Below are positions 1 through 8,300 of a stretch of 64,000 nt of DNA, piece after piece. Below the pieces are notes generated by a model. It saw nothing but the letters and a program-made list of their open reading frames with translations, did not search any database and was not told the origin of the DNA. The DNA is taken from positions 1 to 64,000 of the forward strand of contig NZ_JBHUWD010000011.1 in the NCBI RefSeq assembly GCF_042670205.1, in the 5' to 3' direction. Within the stretch, counting starts at the first letter, position 1. Each line of letters opens with the position of its first letter. Source of the stretch: Luteimicrobium sp042670205 (GTDB lineage: Bacteria; Actinomycetota; Actinomycetes; Actinomycetales; Cellulomonadaceae). Made by a program: the position numbers and the translations under genes.

Positions 1-41
1 CCCGCCCGAGCAAGCACCTCACGGCTGCTTGCTCGGGCGGG
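1..41 (-). terminator. Perfect 16-bp hairpin downstream of the deo operon
   Basis: Arms CCCGCCCGAGCAAGCA (1-16) and TGCTTGCTCGGGCGGG (26-41) pair perfectly around a 9-base loop. It lies 39 bases past the stop of deoC, the last gene of the minus-strand nucleoside operon. There is no T-tract, as is common for actinobacterial hairpins, so it may terminate or simply protect a 3' end. The window begins inside this element, so further structure to the left cannot be excluded. Confidence 0.7.
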
Positions 42-79
42 TCTCCGCTTGCTCGGCGGTCCTGCCGGGTCGACGGCGG

Positions 80-787
80 CTACGCCAGCGCGTCCAGCTC
101 CGCGAGGACCGCGGCGCCGCTCGACATCCCGAGCCGCGTGGCGCCGTGGTCGATCATGGTCAGCGCGTCGGCGAGGGTCCGGATCCCGCCGGACGCCTTG
201 ACCCCGAGGCGCCCGCCGACGGTCTCGGACATGATCGACACGGCCCGCGCGGACGCCCCGCCCGCCGGGTGGAAGCCCGTGGACGTCTTGACGAAGTCGG
301 CGCCCGCGGCCACCGAGGCACGGCACGCCTCGACGATCTCGTGGTCCGTCAGCGCGGCGGACTCGATGATGACCTTCAGCACGCGGTCCGCGGGGACGGC
401 GGCCCGGACGGTCTCGATGTCGAGCTGCACGTACTCCCACGCGCCGGCCTTCGCGGCGCCGACGTCGATCACCATGTCGACCTCGTCCGCGCCGTCGGCG
501 ACCGAGCGCGCAGCCTCGGCGGCCTTGATCGCGGAGTGGTGCTTCCCGGACGGGAAGCCGCACACGGTCGCGACCTGGAGCGCGGTCCCCTCCGGGCCGG
601 CGTCGGGCACCGTGAGCGGGAGGAACGACGGCGAGACGCACACCGCGTACACGCCGAGCGCGGCCCCCTCGGCGACGAGCGCGTCGACGTCGGCACGGGT
701 CGCCTCGGGCTTCAGGAGGGTGTGGTCGATGAACCGGGCGAGCCCGGCCCGGTCCAGTCCGGTCGAGCCCGACCCGGTGCCGCTCAT
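80..787 (-). CDS. deoC: Deoxyribose-phosphate aldolase
   Basis: Cytosolic class I aldolase (DERA) that cleaves 2-deoxyribose-5-phosphate to acetaldehyde and glyceraldehyde-3-phosphate, the last step of deoxynucleoside catabolism. The 235-residue product shows IDHTLLKP (20-27), LKVIIE (137-142), the Schiff-base lysine in FVKTSTGF (K167) and the second lysine in VKASGG (K197), all standard for the family. Its ATG overlaps the stop of adenosine deaminase (ATGA), so it is probably translationally coupled. It is the distal gene of the nucleoside operon and is followed by the hairpin at 1-41. Confidence 0.97.
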   Translation of the reverse strand: MSGTGSGSTGLDRAGLARFIDHTLLKPEATRADVDALVAEGAALGVYAVCVSPSFLPLTVPDAGPEGTALQVATVCGFPSGKHHSAIKAAEAARSVADGADEVDMVIDVGAAKAGAWEYVQLDIETVRAAVPADRVLKVIIESAALTDHEIVEACRASVAAGADFVKTSTGFHPAGGASARAVSIMSETVGGRLGVKASGGIRTLADALTMIDHGATRLGMSSGAAVLAELDALA

Positions 788-1992
788 ACCTGCGCTCCTT
801 CGATCTCGGCGTACTTCGGTGCGATGAGGTCCTCGACGAGCCGCCGACGCTCGTCGTGGTGCACGAACGCGTTCCACGCCGCGGTGATGGTGACCTCGTA
901 CAGGTCGTCGAGCGTCCAGCCCGCGTCGGCGACCAGGAGCGTCATCTCGCGCGTCATGGACGTGCCGGACTGCAGCCGGTTGTCCGTGTTGAGCGTGACC
1001 GCGAACTCGAGCTCGAGCAGCCGCGTGATGGGGTGCTCGGCGATCGACGCGGCTGCGCCCGTCTGGAGGTTCGACGACGGGCACAGCTCGAGCGGGACCT
1101 GCCGGTCGCGCACCCACGTCGCGACCCGGCCGAGCGTCGCGAGGGGCTCGGCGTCCTCGTCGCGGTCGCCGCTCGGGTCGAACGCGATGTCCTCGACGAT
1201 CCGCACGCCGTGCCCGATGCGGGCGGCGCGGCCCAGGTGCACGGCCTGCGAGATCGAGTCCACGCCGTCGGCCTCGCCCGCGTGGATCGTGACGGGGAAG
1301 CCCGCGTCGTCGAGCGTCGACCACACGGCCGGGTAGCGGTCCGGCGGGAAGCCGAGCTCGGCGCCCGCGATGTCGAACCCGACGACGGCGCCCGGCGTGT
1401 CCGCGAGCGCCCCCTCGACCCGGTTGGCGAGCGCGAGGTCGGCGATCTCCTCCCAGCGGTCGGCGTGACGCATGGCCGTGACGAGCTGGCCGACCCAGAT
1501 GGTCCGGCCGTCCTTGGCGGCCTCCGCGACGCCCTCGGCGAGGCCCTCGCGCACGGCGTCGACGGTCTCCTGGAGGGTCAGCCCGCCCTGGAGGTGCTGC
1601 TCGGGCGCCCACCGCTGCTCGGCGTAGACGACGCCGTCGGCCGCGAGGTCGAGCACGGACTCGCGCGCGACGCGGCGCAGGTGGTCGGCGGTCTGCATGA
1701 CGGCGATGGTGTGGTCGAACGTCTCCAGGTAGCGGGGCAGCGAGCCCGACGTCGCGGCCTCGACGAACCACGTCCGCAGCGCGTCCGGGTCCGTGGTGGG
1801 CAGCTCGTGGCCGGCCTCCGCGGCGAGCTCGACGATGGTCTCGGGCCTCAGGCCCCCGTCGAGGTGGTCGTGGAGCACGACCTTGGGGAGCTGGGCGATC
1901 TGGTCGCGCAGGGTCGCCGGGAGGTGCGCCACGCGCTCGTCCTCGCCGAGGTCCGGCACGCTCGTGGCCGCCGGGCTGCTGGGGTTCGTCAT
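784..1992 (-). CDS. add: Adenosine deaminase
   Basis: Zinc hydrolase of the metallo-dependent superfamily that converts (deoxy)adenosine to (deoxy)inosine. Visible motifs in the 402 residues are HDHLDGG (41-47, metal-binding HxH), the central TIHAGE with the catalytic glutamate, CPSSN and LNTDN near the C-terminus. A GTG at 1998 would add two residues. I prefer ATG at 1992 because a TACCGT box lies exactly 6 bases upstream (1999-2004), which fits a leaderless start and suggests a separate promoter inside the operon. The stop overlaps deoC. Confidence 0.95.
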   Translation of the reverse strand: MTNPSSPAATSVPDLGEDERVAHLPATLRDQIAQLPKVVLHDHLDGGLRPETIVELAAEAGHELPTTDPDALRTWFVEAATSGSLPRYLETFDHTIAVMQTADHLRRVARESVLDLAADGVVYAEQRWAPEQHLQGGLTLQETVDAVREGLAEGVAEAAKDGRTIWVGQLVTAMRHADRWEEIADLALANRVEGALADTPGAVVGFDIAGAELGFPPDRYPAVWSTLDDAGFPVTIHAGEADGVDSISQAVHLGRAARIGHGVRIVEDIAFDPSGDRDEDAEPLATLGRVATWVRDRQVPLELCPSSNLQTGAAASIAEHPITRLLELEFAVTLNTDNRLQSGTSMTREMTLLVADAGWTLDDLYEVTITAAWNAFVHHDERRRLVEDLIAPKYAEIEGAQV

Positions 1993-1998
1993 GGTCAC

Positions 1999-2004
1999 AC
2001 GGTA
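1999..2004 (-). promoter_or_regulatory. Putative leaderless -10 box of add-deoC
   Basis: On the minus strand TACCGT stands 6 bases before the add ATG, with no Shine-Dalgarno sequence between. The same TANNNT-N6/7-start arrangement recurs at many genes in this window. No convincing -35 hexamer is visible. It would give add-deoC a promoter independent of the upstream nucleoside genes. Confidence 0.45.
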
Positions 2005-2061
2005 GCGGAGCGGGGCCCTGTCCGGCCGGTCGGGCGGCGCGGGTCCGCGCGGGCGGAGCGG

Positions 2062-2304
2062 TCAGTCCCGGGCGGGGTCCTCGTCGTCCGGAGGGACCTC
2101 GTCCGCCTGCTCGACGACGTCCGCCTCGTCCGCCTCGCCGTCCAGGTCGGGCCGGGGCACGGCGGGCTCGTACTCGTCCTCGTCGAGGGCGTCCGGCTCG
2201 GGGAGCCGGCGGTGGCTGAGGTGGTCGACGTCGTCGCGGGTCGGGGCGTCGTCGGGGACGAGCCCCGCGTCGCGCAGCGTCTCGTCGCCGGGCGTGGTGC
2301 TCAT
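2062..2304 (-). CDS. Small acidic hypothetical protein
   Basis: Unrecognised 80-residue product, strongly acidic: it is rich in D and E with runs such as DEDEYE and PPDDEDP, so it is probably intrinsically disordered. It has no signal peptide or membrane segment. The start is set by an AGGAG Shine-Dalgarno sequence about 6 bases before ATG at 2304. It lies between the C39-like gene and add in the nucleoside operon, separated by 102 and 69 bases. Strong wobble GC bias supports real coding. Function unknown. Confidence 0.6.
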   Translation of the reverse strand: MSTTPGDETLRDAGLVPDDAPTRDDVDHLSHRRLPEPDALDEDEYEPAVPRPDLDGEADEADVVEQADEVPPDDEDPARD

Positions 2305-2406
2305 GGGGGCTCCTCGCGTCGGGGTCGTCCGGACCTTCCCATCGTCCCCCGACTCGCCGTCCCTCGCCGCCTGCACACCCTCCCACTGCGCTGAGTGCGG
2401 AGCGGC

Positions 2407-3207
2407 TCAGGGTCGGGGCAGGAGCGCCCAGACGACGTGCGTCCATCGACCGAGTGCGGCGAGCGGCCGATCCCCCGACCAGAGCTCGTCCGCGAGGACC
2501 TGGTGGACCGCTCCGGAGCCGGGCTCGTACACGAGGACGGTCCCCGCGGGGCCGCCGGGCAGTGCGAGGACGACGTGCCGCGGCACGGCGGCGGCGAGCC
2601 CGCCCGCGGTGTCGCCGCCCGTGTAGAGCGGGACGGGCACGCCGGCCGACAGGCTCTCGTCGACGCACGCCCGGACGCGCGCCAGGTCGTCCGGGTCGGT
2701 GTCGTCGACGACACGGTGCCCGTAGCGCGCGCTCCCCCACCGGGCGGCGCGCGCAGCGGCCCAGGGCGGCGTGCCGAGCGCCCGGGGCCAGGGGACGCCG
2801 AGCAGCGCCGTCCGGGTGGTCCGCCGCTGGACGGCGCGCTGCAGCGCGGCGAAGCGGCTCGCGGCGCTCGTCCCGACCGGGCCGTGTTCCAGCCACGCGG
2901 CGACCGCCGGGTCGCCGTCCGCCGCGAGCAGCACGAGGACCGCAGCACCGCAGGTCGTGCCGTCCACCTGGACCGCGGGGACCGCCTCGGGGCCGAGGAG
3001 CACGGGCCAGGGGGCGGGGGCGACGTCGGCGGAGCGTGCCGCACGGCGTCCGAGCGGGTCGACGACGCGCCGCGCCGACGGGTCGTCGGGCAGCGAGTGC
3101 TCCGGTGACCGGGCGTACGGCGGGGCGGGCCGAGCGTCAGGCTCCCCGCGCCCGGCGGGCCCGCGCGCCCAGACCCCGGCGCGCCGCAGCAGGGTGGCGA
3201 GCTGCAC
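2407..3207 (-). CDS. Putative papain-fold (peptidase C39-like) protein
   Basis: No confident named family. The 266 residues contain VQVDGTTCGAAVLVLL (a Gln-x5-Cys arrangement at about residues 79-86) and, near the C-terminus, GVPVPLY followed by RHVVLAL and VLVYEPGSG. This resembles the Q-C-H-D/N order of C39-like cysteine proteins, where an invariant HyVvv strand precedes a DP/EP turn. The acidic member is Glu here instead of the usual Asp. There is no clear signal peptide or membrane helix. GTG at 3207 is chosen because it follows the preceding stop by 10 bases; longer starts would overlap the DUF202 gene. Position in the operon suggests co-expression with the two DUF202 membrane proteins. 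Activity is inference. Confidence 0.5.
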   Translation of the reverse strand: MQLATLLRRAGVWARGPAGRGEPDARPAPPYARSPEHSLPDDPSARRVVDPLGRRAARSADVAPAPWPVLLGPEAVPAVQVDGTTCGAAVLVLLAADGDPAVAAWLEHGPVGTSAASRFAALQRAVQRRTTRTALLGVPWPRALGTPPWAAARAARWGSARYGHRVVDDTDPDDLARVRACVDESLSAGVPVPLYTGGDTAGGLAAAVPRHVVLALPGGPAGTVLVYEPGSGAVHQVLADELWSGDRPLAALGRWTHVVWALLPRP

Positions 3208-3217
3208 GGCCGGCGCC

Positions 3218-3562
3218 CTACCGGACCGCCCGCAGGAGGGCAGCGACGACCCCGAGCACCGCGAGCACGACGACGGCGCCCGCGCCGGGGACGAGCAGGC
3301 CCCACGGCCTGCGGTCGGGGCGGGGCCAGCGCCCGTGCCGCGCGAGCATCGCACCGGTCGCCGCGGTGGCGCCCACGAGGACCGCGACGACGGCGAGGCC
3401 GGGGTCGCTCTCGCGCAGCCCCGCGAGCGCGAGGACCGCGCAGCCCAGCACGACGCCGAGGGCCGTCCGCTGCCACGCGAGCGCCGTCCGCTCGGCCTGC
3501 AGGCCGGGGTCGGAGGGCGGCACCGGGCCGCGGCGGGCTCGTCCCGGCGGGGGCGCGCTCAC
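3218..3562 (-). CDS. DUF202 (YidH-like) membrane protein, second copy
   Basis: A 114-residue small integral membrane protein. The DUF202 signature LQAERTALAWQRTALG occurs at residues 21-36, followed by three hydrophobic segments (about 34-49, 56-74, 88-110) with short loops. The biochemical role of the family is unknown. GTG at 3562 overlaps the stop of the upstream DUF202 gene (GTGA), so the two are translationally coupled and probably form a heteromeric pair. The upstream copy has the related ANERTALAWLRTGLG. Confidence 0.8.
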   Translation of the reverse strand: MSAPPPGRARRGPVPPSDPGLQAERTALAWQRTALGVVLGCAVLALAGLRESDPGLAVVAVLVGATAATGAMLARHGRWPRPDRRPWGLLVPGAGAVVVLAVLGVVAALLRAVR

Positions 3563-3978
3563 CGCGTCGACCCGCTCCAGATCGCGTACGCGCCGACGAC
3601 CGCGGCGAACGTCACGACCCCCACGACGATCACCGGCAGCGCGCTCGGCGGGGGCAGGGGGCGCCCGAGCCGCATCGCGCGCTCGTTGCGTCGCCAGGCC
3701 ACGAGCGCGTACACGGCGAGGCAGCCACCGCCCACGCACGCGACCGCGGCCACGACGTCGAGCAGCACGGACAGGTCGGCGAACGACGCGAACGACGTCA
3801 GCGCGATCCCGCCCGCGACGAGCCCGAGGCCCGTGCGGAGCCACGCGAGCGCGGTCCTCTCGTTGGCGAGGGAGAAGCGCACGTCCGGGTCGGACCCGAC
3901 GCCGTACACCGACCTCGGGCGACGCTCGTCGCCGGCCGCGTCGGCTGTCTTCGGCGCCCGGGCGTCCGGCTCCGTCAC
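3559..3978 (-). CDS. DUF202 (YidH-like) membrane protein, first copy
   Basis: A 139-residue product with a hydrophilic N-terminus of about 35 residues, the DUF202 hallmark NERTALAWLRTGLG, and three predicted transmembrane segments, the second followed by a basic stretch (WRRNERAMRLGR). GTG at 3978 overlaps the deoA stop (GTGA). Direct coupling of a DUF202 pair to thymidine phosphorylase suggests a role in the nucleoside pathway or at the membrane with the importer, but no function can be read from the sequence. Confidence 0.8.
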   Translation of the reverse strand: MTEPDARAPKTADAAGDERRPRSVYGVGSDPDVRFSLANERTALAWLRTGLGLVAGGIALTSFASFADLSVLLDVVAAVACVGGGCLAVYALVAWRRNERAMRLGRPLPPPSALPVIVVGVVTFAAVVGAYAIWSGSTR

Positions 3979-5285
3979 GCCACGCGCTCCAGCACGACGG
4001 GCGTGCGCTCGGCGACGAGCCCCACCTCGGCCACGCGGAAGGCGTGCTCGAGCGTCTCGGCGGCACGCCCGAACCGCTCCGGGGTGTCGGTGTGCAGGGT
4101 CGCGAGCGGCTGCCCCTCGACGACGACGTCACCCGGCTTGGCGTGCAGCTCGACGCCCGCCCCGGCCTGGACGGTGTCCTCCTTGCGGGCGCGACCCGCA
4201 CCGAGCCGCCAGGCCGCGACGCCGACCGCGAGCGCGTCGACCTCCGCGAGCACGCCGTCGGCGGGCGCGGTCACGATCTCCGACTCGCGGGCCACGGGGA
4301 GCGGCGCGTCCGGGTCGCCGCCCTGCGCGCGGATCATGGCCTTCCACACGTCCATGGCACGGCCGTCGCCGAGCGCTGCCCGCACCTCGTCCTCGTCCTG
4401 CGGGCGACCGGCGCCCGCGAGCATCTCGACCGCCAGCGCGACCGTGAGGTCGACGACGTCGGACGGCCCCCCGCCGGCCAGGACCTCGACCGACTCGCGC
4501 ACCTCGAGGGCGTTGCCGGCGGTGAGCCCGAGCGGCGTCGACATGTCGGTCAGGAGCGCGACCGTGCGCACGCCCGCGTCCGTGCCCAGGTCGACCATGG
4601 TCCGGGCGAGCTCGCGGGCGTCGTCGGCGGACTTCATGAACGCGCCCGACCCGACCTTGACGTCGAGCACGAGCGCGCCCGTGCCCTCGGCGATCTTCTT
4701 GCTCATGATCGAGCTCGCGATGAGCGGGATCGCCTCGACGGTCCCGGTGACGTCGCGCAGCGCGTAGAGCTTGCGGTCGGCGGGCGCGAGGCCCGAGCCG
4801 GCCTGGCAGATCACGGCCCCGACGGACCCGAGCTGCGCCATCATCTCGTCGTTGCTGAGGGCCGCGCGCCAGCCGGGGATCGACTCGAGCTTGTCGAGCG
4901 TCCCGCCCGTGTGGCCGAGCCCGCGGCCCGACAGCTGCGGCACCGCCACCCCGAACGACGCGACGAGCGGCGCGAGCGGCAGCGTGATCTTGTCCCCGAC
5001 GCCGCCGGTCGAGTGCTTGTCGGCGGTCGGACGGTCGAGGCCCGAGAAGTCCAGGCGTTCGCCGCTCGCGATCATCGCGGACGTCCACCGGGAGATCTCC
5101 TCCCGGTCCATGCCGTTGAGCAGGATCGCCATCGCGAGCGCCGCCATCTGCTCCTCGGCGACGACGCCCCGGGTGTAGGCGTCCACCACCCAGTCGATCT
5201 GCGCGCCCTCGAGGCGCTGCCGGTCACGCTTGGCGCGGATGACGTCGACGGCGTCGAATCGTTCGGTCGTGCCGGGGGTGCTCAT
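3975..5285 (-). CDS. deoA: Thymidine phosphorylase (pyrimidine-nucleoside phosphorylase family)
   Basis: Phosphorolyses thymidine/deoxyuridine to base plus deoxyribose-1-phosphate. The 436 residues carry the family signature around residues 108-125 (SGRGLGHTGGTLDKLESI), DKHSTGGVGDK for phosphate binding, SSIMSKKIAEGT, and a C-terminal barrel-sandwich-like domain. Length matches the family. Its ATG overlaps the cdd stop (TAATG) and its stop overlaps a DUF202 start. Cytidine/deoxycytidine deaminated by Cdd would feed this enzyme. Confidence 0.95.
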   Translation of the reverse strand: MSTPGTTERFDAVDVIRAKRDRQRLEGAQIDWVVDAYTRGVVAEEQMAALAMAILLNGMDREEISRWTSAMIASGERLDFSGLDRPTADKHSTGGVGDKITLPLAPLVASFGVAVPQLSGRGLGHTGGTLDKLESIPGWRAALSNDEMMAQLGSVGAVICQAGSGLAPADRKLYALRDVTGTVEAIPLIASSIMSKKIAEGTGALVLDVKVGSGAFMKSADDARELARTMVDLGTDAGVRTVALLTDMSTPLGLTAGNALEVRESVEVLAGGGPSDVVDLTVALAVEMLAGAGRPQDEDEVRAALGDGRAMDVWKAMIRAQGGDPDAPLPVARESEIVTAPADGVLAEVDALAVGVAAWRLGAGRARKEDTVQAGAGVELHAKPGDVVVEGQPLATLHTDTPERFGRAAETLEHAFRVAEVGLVAERTPVVLERVA

Positions 5286-5707
5286 TACTCTCCTTGGCGC
5301 AGGTCGTCCGGCCCGAACGCGTCGGGCAGGACCTCGGTCATCGGGCGGACGCCGGACACGGTCTCGACGAGGAGCTCCGGGCCGCCGTGCTCCCACAGGA
5401 GCTGGCGGCAGCGCCCGCAGGGCATGATGACGCGCCCGGCGCCGTCGACGCACGTGAACGCGACGAGCCGCCCTCCACCGCCGACGACGAGCGCCGACAC
5501 GAGCGAGCACTCGGCGCACAGCGTCACGCCGTACGCCGCGTTCTCGACGTTGCAGCCGACGACGACGCGGCCGTCGTCCACGATCGCCGCCGCGCCCACG
5601 GGGTAACCCGAGTAGGGCGCGTAGGCGCGGTGCATGACGGCGGTCGCCTCGGCGCGCAGCGCGTCCCAGTCGACCGGACCCGAGGCCGCAAGGGGCTGCT
5701 CGCTCAC
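5285..5707 (-). CDS. cdd: Cytidine deaminase
   Basis: Homotetrameric-type zinc deaminase of 140 residues acting on cytidine and deoxycytidine. The zinc and catalytic residues are visible: CAEC (C64, E66) and PCGRC (C97, C100); YAPYSGYPVGAA and GCNVENAAYG form the substrate site. GTG at 5707 is selected by a strong AAGGAG Shine-Dalgarno sequence in the 3' end of the permease gene. The stop TAA overlaps the deoA ATG. Confidence 0.96.
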   Translation of the reverse strand: MSEQPLAASGPVDWDALRAEATAVMHRAYAPYSGYPVGAAAIVDDGRVVVGCNVENAAYGVTLCAECSLVSALVVGGGGRLVAFTCVDGAGRVIMPCGRCRQLLWEHGGPELLVETVSGVRPMTEVLPDAFGPDDLRQGE

Positions 5708-5709
5708 TC

Positions 5710-7002
5710 TCACTCCTTGACGTACGGCTCGCCGTCGGCCGCCGGGGCGCGCACGCGCCCGACGAGCCCGGCGACGGCGAAGATCGTCACCACGTACGGC
5801 AGCATCAGCATGAACTGGTTGGGGATCGCGGTGCCGAGGACGCCGAGCACCTGCTGCAGCTTGTCGGAGAAACCGAACAGCAGCGCGGCGCCGAGGGCGC
5901 CCCACGGCGACCAGCGGCCGAGGATCATCGCGGCGAGCGCGATGTAGCCCTTGCCGGCCGTCATCTCCTGCGAGAACGCGCCCACGGAGCCGACCGTGAA
6001 GAACGCGCCGCCGAGCCCGGCGACCATCGAGCCCAGGAGCACGTTGCCCCAGCGGGTCCGGTTCACGTCGATGCCGACGGTGTCGGCGGCCGCGGGGTAC
6101 TCACCGACCGCGCGCACGCGCAGGCCCCAGCGGGTCCGGAACAGCGCGATCGCGACGACGACGATCGCGACGTAGAGCAGGTAGACGAGCAGCGTCTGCC
6201 GGAAGAGCACCGGACCGATCACGGGGATGTCGCCGAGCACGGGGATCGCGAGCGTGGGCAGGCGCGGCGGGCTGTTGAGCGTCGCCGCGTTCTCCTTGAG
6301 CACCGACGAGTACAGGAAGCTCGTCAGGCCGACCGCGAAGACGTTGAGGACGACGCCGACGATGATCTGGTTGACGTGGTACTTGACGGTGAAGAGCGCG
6401 AGGAGCGCGCCGATGACGAGCCCCGCGACGGGTGCCGCGACGAGACCGAGGTAGGCGTTCGAGACGATCGACGCGAACACCGCCGCGCCGAACGCACCCG
6501 TGAGGAGCTGGCCCTCGATCGCGATGTTCACGACGCCGGCCCGCTCGCCGATGAGGCCGCCGAGCGCGCCGAACGCGAGGGGCACGGCGAGGAAGAGCGA
6601 CCCCGCCAGCAGGGACACGAGCGACGTCGACTTCCCCGCGACGGCCCAGGTGAGGAACGCGAGCACCCACAGCACCGCGAACACGATGGGGACCCAGCGA
6701 CCCACCCGGCGTGCGCGGGACACGCACCAGCCGGCGTACGCGGCGACGAGGAGCGCCAGGACCGACAGGACGACGGCCGTCGCCTTGGACGGGACCGTGA
6801 CGGGACCGAGGTGCACGAAGTCGCTCGACGTCGACAGGCCGAACGTCGTCTCACGGCCCCCCGCGGGGAGCAGGCCGAACAGCACCAGGGCGAGCAGCCC
6901 GAGCACGCCGAGCGTGATCGGCAGCCGCCAGGCCTTGCCCGTGACGGCGCCGGGAGCTGCGACGACGGGCGAGCCGATGGGCTCGAGGGTGGCGGCGCTC
7001 AT
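5710..7002 (-). CDS. Nucleoside ABC transporter permease (BMP-linked, second)
   Basis: A 430-residue integral membrane subunit of the branched-chain permease family (BPD_transp_2). The core segment FGALGGLIGERAGVVNIAIEG is the typical motif of these nucleoside permeases, followed by about 8 membrane segments and GLRVRAVGEYPAAADTVGID. The first ~130 residues add three extra hydrophobic segments. It overlaps the partner permease by ATGA and precedes cdd by 2 bases. The product resembles YufQ/NupQ-type subunits. Confidence 0.9.
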   Translation of the reverse strand: MSAATLEPIGSPVVAAPGAVTGKAWRLPITLGVLGLLALVLFGLLPAGGRETTFGLSTSSDFVHLGPVTVPSKATAVVLSVLALLVAAYAGWCVSRARRVGRWVPIVFAVLWVLAFLTWAVAGKSTSLVSLLAGSLFLAVPLAFGALGGLIGERAGVVNIAIEGQLLTGAFGAAVFASIVSNAYLGLVAAPVAGLVIGALLALFTVKYHVNQIIVGVVLNVFAVGLTSFLYSSVLKENAATLNSPPRLPTLAIPVLGDIPVIGPVLFRQTLLVYLLYVAIVVVAIALFRTRWGLRVRAVGEYPAAADTVGIDVNRTRWGNVLLGSMVAGLGGAFFTVGSVGAFSQEMTAGKGYIALAAMILGRWSPWGALGAALLFGFSDKLQQVLGVLGTAIPNQFMLMLPYVVTIFAVAGLVGRVRAPAADGEPYVKE

Positions 7003-8300
7003 GCGCGGGCTCCCTTCGCTTCGGTGCGCGGCGCCGGCAGGCGGAAGATGGCCCGCACGAGCGGCGGTGCCGCGATGAACAGGACGACCAGCGACTGGAT
7101 CACGAGCACCAGGTCGATCGGGGTGCCCGTGGCGGCCTCCATCGACCTGCCGCCGACGTCGAGCGCCGCGTACAGGAGGCCTGCGAAGAAGATGCCGAGC
7201 GGCTTCGACCGGCCCAGCAGGGCGACGGTGATCGCGTCGAAGCCGAGCGACCCGGCGATGCCGCCCGTGAGCGACTTCTCGGTGCCGAGCACCTGCACCG
7301 CGCCGGCGAGGCCGGCGAGCGCCCCCGAGACCGCCATGACGGCGATGAACGTCGTCGCGACCCCGATGCCCGCGTTGCGCGACGCGTTCGGGTTGGACCC
7401 GACCGCGCGGAACCGGAAGCCCCACGTCGACCGCGTCATGAGCCACCACACGAACACCGACGCGAGGATCGCGGCGAGGAAGCCCGCGTTGAGGCGGAAC
7501 TGGTCGCCCAGGAGGAGCGGCAGGTTCGCGTTCGGCCCGACCGCGGGGCTCTTCGGCTGGTTGGACCCGGCCTGCGTGAAGAACCGCGTCGTCAGCAGGT
7601 AGGCGAGCAGGTACAGCGCGACGTAGTTGAGCATGATCGTGACGATCACCTCGTGCGCGCCGGTGCGGGCACGGAGCACGCCGGCGATCGACGCCCAGAT
7701 CGCGCCGCCCAGGATGCCGCCGACGATCGCGACGATCACGTGGACGACGACCGGCAGGTGCCAGGTGAACCCGATGTAGCCGGCGAACGTCGCGCCGAGG
7801 ATGACCTGCCCCTGGGCGCCGATGTTGAACAGTCCCGCGCGGAACGCGACCGCCACGCCCAGCGCCGCGATGATGAGCGGCGTCGCGACCGTCATGGTCT
7901 CGGTGAGCGGATGGAACACCGTCGTGAAGTTCCAGCCGCGGTCGTTGACGACGGCGCCACGGAACATCGCGACGTACGAGTCGCGGACCGCCTCCCAGGC
8001 CGCCGAGAAGAAGTCGCCCGGCTTGGAGAAGAAGTAGCTGAGCGTCGACGTCACGGAGTCCGTCGTGAAGACGATCAGGATCGCTCCGATCACGAGCGCG
8101 AGCACGAAGGCGAGCACGGTCACGCCGAAGCTGCCGGTCGCGATGTCCCGCAGCGTCCGCGACGCGCGCGCCTCCCCCGACTCCGTGGGCGGAGCCTCGG
8201 GCTGCGAGGGCCCGCGGCCGGTCAGGTCGGCGCCGGGCTCGGGCGCGACGGCTTCGCGACCGGGTTCCGGGGCGCCTGCGGGCTCGTCCGGCTGGCTCAC
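6999..8300 (-). CDS. Nucleoside ABC transporter permease (BMP-linked, first)
   Basis: A 433-residue permease, partner of the downstream one. A hydrophilic ~45-residue N-terminus rich in P, E and G precedes about 9 membrane segments; ATPLIIAALGVAVAFRAGLF followed by NIGAQGQ is the conserved permease motif of the YufP/NupP type. GTG at 8300 overlaps the stop of the ATPase (GTGA). Together with the ATPase and lipoprotein this makes a complete importer for purine/pyrimidine nucleosides; exact specificity cannot be read. Confidence 0.9.
   Translation of the reverse strand: MSQPDEPAGAPEPGREAVAPEPGADLTGRGPSQPEAPPTESGEARASRTLRDIATGSFGVTVLAFVLALVIGAILIVFTTDSVTSTLSYFFSKPGDFFSAAWEAVRDSYVAMFRGAVVNDRGWNFTTVFHPLTETMTVATPLIIAALGVAVAFRAGLFNIGAQGQVILGATFAGYIGFTWHLPVVVHVIVAIVGGILGGAIWASIAGVLRARTGAHEVIVTIMLNYVALYLLAYLLTTRFFTQAGSNQPKSPAVGPNANLPLLLGDQFRLNAGFLAAILASVFVWWLMTRSTWGFRFRAVGSNPNASRNAGIGVATTFIAVMAVSGALAGLAGAVQVLGTEKSLTGGIAGSLGFDAITVALLGRSKPLGIFFAGLLYAALDVGGRSMEAATGTPIDLVLVIQSLVVLFIAAPPLVRAIFRLPAPRTEAKGARA

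Noticed and set aside
29..1336. Long plus-strand open frame opposite deoC/add (and many similar frames, e.g. 2454-5606, 21104-25420)
   Set aside because: Mirror frames typical of very high GC; they lack recognisable domains and run antisense to clearly conserved genes.
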